Part shown: positions 4,792 through 7,338 of the stretch, piece by piece
Layout of the letters: every line of letters starts with the position of its first letter
How positions within the stretch are numbered: the first letter of the stretch is position 1
Origin: Filomicrobium sp.
GTDB lineage: Bacteria > Pseudomonadota > Alphaproteobacteria > Rhizobiales > Hyphomicrobiaceae
Length of the DNA: 7,338 nucleotides
NCBI GenBank assembly: GCA_021775655.1
Contig: JAJFHK010000494.1
Location: forward strand, 1-7,338
Direction: 5' to 3'
Translations under genes and position numbers: made by a program
Notes under the pieces: generated by a model
Database searches by the model: none
The model's input: the letters and a program-made list of their open reading frames with translations, nothing else
Told to the model about the DNA's origin: nothing

Positions 4792-6207
4792 TTACTTTCC
4801 TCCTTTTTCCTTCACGCGTTTCATGACCCAGTCGATACTTTCGATATGTGCGGATGGCCGCCCATCGAAATTCCGTTTTATGAGTTCGGGGTCCGCCAAT
4901 GCGTCGATGGAAAAGCCGAGTCCATGGCAGTTCATGCAAACGCTGCGGATCATTTTTTCGTTCGGCCGCAAATTGGCGTTCTGGTTGTGATTGGAGACGA
5001 GGAATTCTTCGTAACCGCTTTCGTCTTCCATCCAGGCGCGCGGCATGTGGCAGGTTGCGCAACTGACGCCTGTACCCTTGTCGGCGCTGCCGGACAGCTC
5101 TGCGACGAGCAACTTTCGGTGGGGCGAGCCCTCGTAAGCTTTGGTGTGTTCGTCGGCGTGACAACCTGTGCAAGAGGCAACAGCAGCCTGCTTTGTGTCG
5201 AAGGCATGCGAGCTGTGGCAGCTTGTACAGGTCAGATCGCTGTGAGCAGCCTTTGATTGCATCGGCAGGCGTGCCAGTTCAGGACGCATCGGTGTCAGAG
5301 GCCTATTTCGGAAGAGTCCATAGAGCCCCTTGGTTTGGCTCAGCATCTTGTCGGCGAGCCGCATCCCATGCTTGCCCTGCAGCCAGGTCTCCGCTTCGAG
5401 GCCATGGCAAGTTGCGCAGACCTTGTGATCAGGCTTGTCTGTCCAATTTGCTTTTATGTCCTCTGCGGACTTCGACTTCGGTGAATGACAGCCCGAGCAA
5501 TTCACACCCCCTTTTGCATGTCTCGTGGCCAACCATTCGGCCATGACGTTTGCATCACCGTGTTTGCCCTCCGGCGCATCGGCGGCACTTGCCACATTCA
5601 ATGCATCGCCACTCGCTGTAATCTCCACTTTCTCGGTGTTCAGCTTGACGATCGGGTTGTCTATTACCGCTGGACCTGAGGCATGCTTTTCGAGGAAATC
5701 CTCATAGAGCGAGGTGTTGTCGTGAAAGTTATGACAGCCTGCTGAAGCACACGTATCGAATCCTAGACCGATATGGCTCGGCCGGTTCTTGCCGACATCC
5801 TGGTGGCATAAGGCGCAATAGTCGTTGGGGAGCGTTACGCCCATTGCGTTGGTGACTTTGGGACGATGCTCAGTGTGGCAGGTGATGCACTTATTTGCAG
5901 CCAGCTTCTCCAGCCGGTCCGCATTTCTGGGATCGCGGAATTTCTTAAGCGGATGCGAGTCCTTTGCTGCTTTCAGTTCGGCGTCGTGGCAGCCGTGGCA
6001 GGTTTTTTCGATGTCTTCGGAACTGTTGAAAGCTGAGGTATGGCAGGCGCCGCATGCGAGTTCGATCTGATGGTGGCCGCTTGTCGTCTCGCCAATCAGA
6101 AGATTGGCTCGGGTTGGTCCGCCGTAAAACATTCCAGTGACAAGAATGCCTCCTCCAACAGCCGTCAGAAGTAACCAGAGGAGCCAAAGCTGCGCTGTTC
6201 TATTCAC
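4792..6207 (-). CDS. Membrane-anchored undecaheme cytochrome c
   Basis: This 471-residue electron-transfer protein has an N-terminal membrane helix (about 7-27) after a short MNRTAQ, so it is probably an uncleaved anchor with the hemes in the periplasm. Ten CXXCH motifs start at C52, C70, C107, C131, C237, C264, C327, C346, C383 and C424, and a CX4CH (CASAGCH) is at 153-159, giving eleven predicted hemes. The distribution is five motifs in 52-159, a heme-free stretch 160-236 rich in Asp/Ala/Glu, then six more. Many non-motif histidines could be sixth ligands. I recognise the general cytochrome c3-like/NapC-anchor style but no characterised enzyme. The GTG start at 6207 has AGGAG five bases upstream. 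The gene begins nine bases after the stop of the oxidoreductase, implying translational coupling and a shared pathway: most likely it takes electrons from that membrane protein. A terminal reductase activity cannot be excluded. Confidence 0.93.
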   Translation of the reverse strand: MNRTAQLWLLWLLLTAVGGGILVTGMFYGGPTRANLLIGETTSGHHQIELACGACHTSAFNSSEDIEKTCHGCHDAELKAAKDSHPLKKFRDPRNADRLEKLAANKCITCHTEHRPKVTNAMGVTLPNDYCALCHQDVGKNRPSHIGLGFDTCASAGCHNFHDNTSLYEDFLEKHASGPAVIDNPIVKLNTEKVEITASGDALNVASAADAPEGKHGDANVMAEWLATRHAKGGVNCSGCHSPKSKSAEDIKANWTDKPDHKVCATCHGLEAETWLQGKHGMRLADKMLSQTKGLYGLFRNRPLTPMRPELARLPMQSKAAHSDLTCTSCHSSHAFDTKQAAVASCTGCHADEHTKAYEGSPHRKLLVAELSGSADKGTGVSCATCHMPRAWMEDESGYEEFLVSNHNQNANLRPNEKMIRSVCMNCHGLGFSIDALADPELIKRNFDGRPSAHIESIDWVMKRVKEKGGK

Positions 6208-6212
6208 GGCCG

Positions 6213-6217
6213 CTCCT
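6213..6217 (-). promoter_or_regulatory. Ribosome-binding site of the undecaheme cytochrome
   Basis: AGGAG on the minus strand overlaps the TGA stop of the upstream oxidoreductase and lies five bases before GTG 6207. This supports the GTG start and coupled translation. Confidence 0.75.
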
Positions 6218-7338
6218 CAGTAGAAATAAACGGTGAGGATGTGGACGGCGAGAAGAAGCGGCAACGGCCAGAACGTCACGAGGTGCAGCCAGGTGGATAC
6301 CGACCTGAGTCGGGCTGCGGCTTTTGACTGCGCGAACATGCGATGTTCGAATGCTGTGGCAAGTCCCGCAATTGCGCCTGCGACGCCAAGACCAAGGAAG
6401 GCCAACATCAGCCACATGTTGAGGTTTTTTCCAAGCCGGAACCCAGTGTGGGCGGCAAGGGCCAGAAGCGCGATGACGCCGACGACGAGGTGAAAGACAC
6501 GCCAGCCGGAGAATCCACCAAGGCGGAAGAAACTTACGCGTTTTCGTAGCGATAGGATTGCAGCCAGAACGGAAAGCGCCAACAACGTGTAACCCGTGAC
6601 TTGCTTCGTGAAGCCGTCGAGATAGAGAAGGTCTGCAAGATTGCGGTGTTCAATATTGATAGCTGTCGGCACGATCGGGAAAATCAGCGTTACGAGCGTA
6701 GCAAGTGCGACAACGGCGGAAAGCCCTGCGACTATCGTTGCCGCTTTCACGGGTTCACGTGGTTGGGGTGCCTCCAGCAATTCACCGATGTGGATCTTGC
6801 AACTGCCACATACCGTTGAGGCACCGGTATCCTGCTTGACCTCTTCAAGGGTTTGCGCGCCAAGTGCGATGCAGTCTCCGATTTGCCCGCGCGTAACTCC
6901 GGTGCAATTGCAGACCGTTGCTGCGCGCGGCCAATCCTTCACGCTCTTTGGTTCGGACTTTGGCCAGACGAAACCTGTCGACTGGAACCGACGAAGCTGC
7001 CAGGGATAAATCAATCCGCGCGACTTGATGGTCTCCTGGATTCGACTCAGTTCAGCATAGTCGCCAAGCGCAATGGATCCGATCAGCCGTCCGCGTTTCA
7101 CTATCAGCCGCCGATAGACACCTTCTTCAGCAGCTTCGTATGTGATCGTCGATATGTCGCTGCGCTGATCGAGCTGTTCGACATCGCCCATTGAGAAGAC
7201 ATCGGTGCCGATAATCTTGAGTTTCGTTGCAGGAACGGATCCGGCGTAGTTGCTTTTGCTGCCTGCGATGTGCCGCGCAGCACTGACCGCTTGATCGAAA
7301 CCGGGACCGACGAGACCGTAAATGTGTCCGTTGAATTC
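6217..7338 (-). CDS. FAD-dependent oxidoreductase fused to BFD-type [2Fe-2S] domain and di-heme b membrane domain (partial, C-terminal 373 residues)
   Basis: The frame is open to the right edge; the methionine at 7191 is internal, since upstream codons continue the family (EFNGHIYGLVGPGFDQA, then GSVPATKLKIIGTDVFSMG). Residue numbers here count from the window edge. Residues 1-125 match the end of a NirB-like NAD(P)H/FAD oxidoreductase. Residues about 139-190 are a BFD-like [2Fe-2S] domain, with Cys at 143, 145, 177 and 180 (C-x-C-x31-C-x2-C). Five hydrophobic helices follow, near 199-221, 246-262, 281-298, 307-329 and 349-371. Helices three and five each carry two histidines fourteen apart (283/297 and 352/366), the spacing that holds two stacked hemes b in bc1 cytochrome b and ferric-reductase-type proteins. 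Arg/Lys after helices two and four put the redox domains in the cytoplasm. It probably passes electrons across the membrane to the adjacent undecaheme cytochrome. The donor and the N-terminal FAD-binding motif are outside the window. Confidence 0.88.
   Translation of the reverse strand, partial: EFNGHIYGLVGPGFDQAVSAARHIAGSKSNYAGSVPATKLKIIGTDVFSMGDVEQLDQRSDISTITYEAAEEGVYRRLIVKRGRLIGSIALGDYAELSRIQETIKSRGLIYPWQLRRFQSTGFVWPKSEPKSVKDWPRAATVCNCTGVTRGQIGDCIALGAQTLEEVKQDTGASTVCGSCKIHIGELLEAPQPREPVKAATIVAGLSAVVALATLVTLIFPIVPTAINIEHRNLADLLYLDGFTKQVTGYTLLALSVLAAILSLRKRVSFFRLGGFSGWRVFHLVVGVIALLALAAHTGFRLGKNLNMWLMLAFLGLGVAGAIAGLATAFEHRMFAQSKAAARLRSVSTWLHLVTFWPLPLLLAVHILTVYFY

Noticed and set aside
4846..5256. 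Plus-strand open frames across the multiheme gene
   Set aside because: They are antisense to a frame with regularly placed heme motifs; their cysteines and valines arise from reverse-complemented heme codons.
7189..7191. ATG as the start of the oxidoreductase
   Set aside because: Codons upstream to the window edge stay open and match the flavoprotein family (for example GLVGPGFDQA), so this methionine is internal.
7333..7338. Window ends exactly in GAATTC (EcoRI site), suggesting a cloned fragment
   Set aside because: The left end has no such site and several internal GAATTC sites exist, so it is not a simple EcoRI fragment; it may be coincidence.

Overview
The window looks like chromosome of an alphaproteobacterium, possibly of the Hyphomicrobiales. 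The reasons are moderately high GC by eye, Ala-rich proteins, GTG starts, and the mix of a UbiC-like protein, a proline/alanine-rich MscS channel and multiheme respiratory genes. The genus is not resolved. There are seven genes plus one cut by each edge effect: two (positions 1-393 and 6217-7338) run off the window. All genes except one are on the minus strand. I saw no tRNA, rRNA, CRISPR array, insertion sequence or phage gene.

Right part (7338 to 3610, minus strand). This is a redox cluster, read in this order. First comes the C-terminal 373 residues of an FAD-dependent oxidoreductase carrying a BFD-type [2Fe-2S] domain and a five-helix membrane domain with two His-x13-His pairs. Nine bases later follows a membrane-anchored cytochrome c with eleven heme-attachment motifs, one of them CX4CH. 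Then comes a secreted monoheme protein of the Tll0287-like (DUF3365) family, and then a single-domain globin with TyrB10, GlnE7 and HisF8. The spacings (9, 62 and 82 bp) fit one operon. The natural reading is a transmembrane electron conduit: cytoplasmic NAD(P)H or another donor, then FAD, [2Fe-2S], two hemes b and the periplasmic multiheme cytochrome, with the monoheme protein and globin as accessory redox, sensory or NO/O2-related parts. The terminal substrate is unknown.

Middle part (3351 to 1131, minus strand). A stand-alone GNAT acetyltransferase is followed by an MscS-type mechanosensitive channel with a long Ala/Pro-rich N-terminal extension. A 258-bp gap separates the GNAT gene from the globin, so this pair is probably outside the redox operon.

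Left part (1 to 1134). A plus-strand UbiC-like (chorismate lyase family) gene converges on mscS and shares a 4-bp TTAA containing both stop codons. Divergent from it is the start of a GNAT protein that looks like the N-terminal half of the bifunctional GNAT/carbon-nitrogen hydrolase family. The divergent spacer carries an inverted pair of near-identical 10-mers, AT(T/G)AGGTCAC, one in front of each gene.

The most interesting item is the 7338-3610 cluster: it resembles a compact inner-membrane electron-export module paired with a globin. The parts are recognisable, but I cannot name a characterised system with this exact composition.
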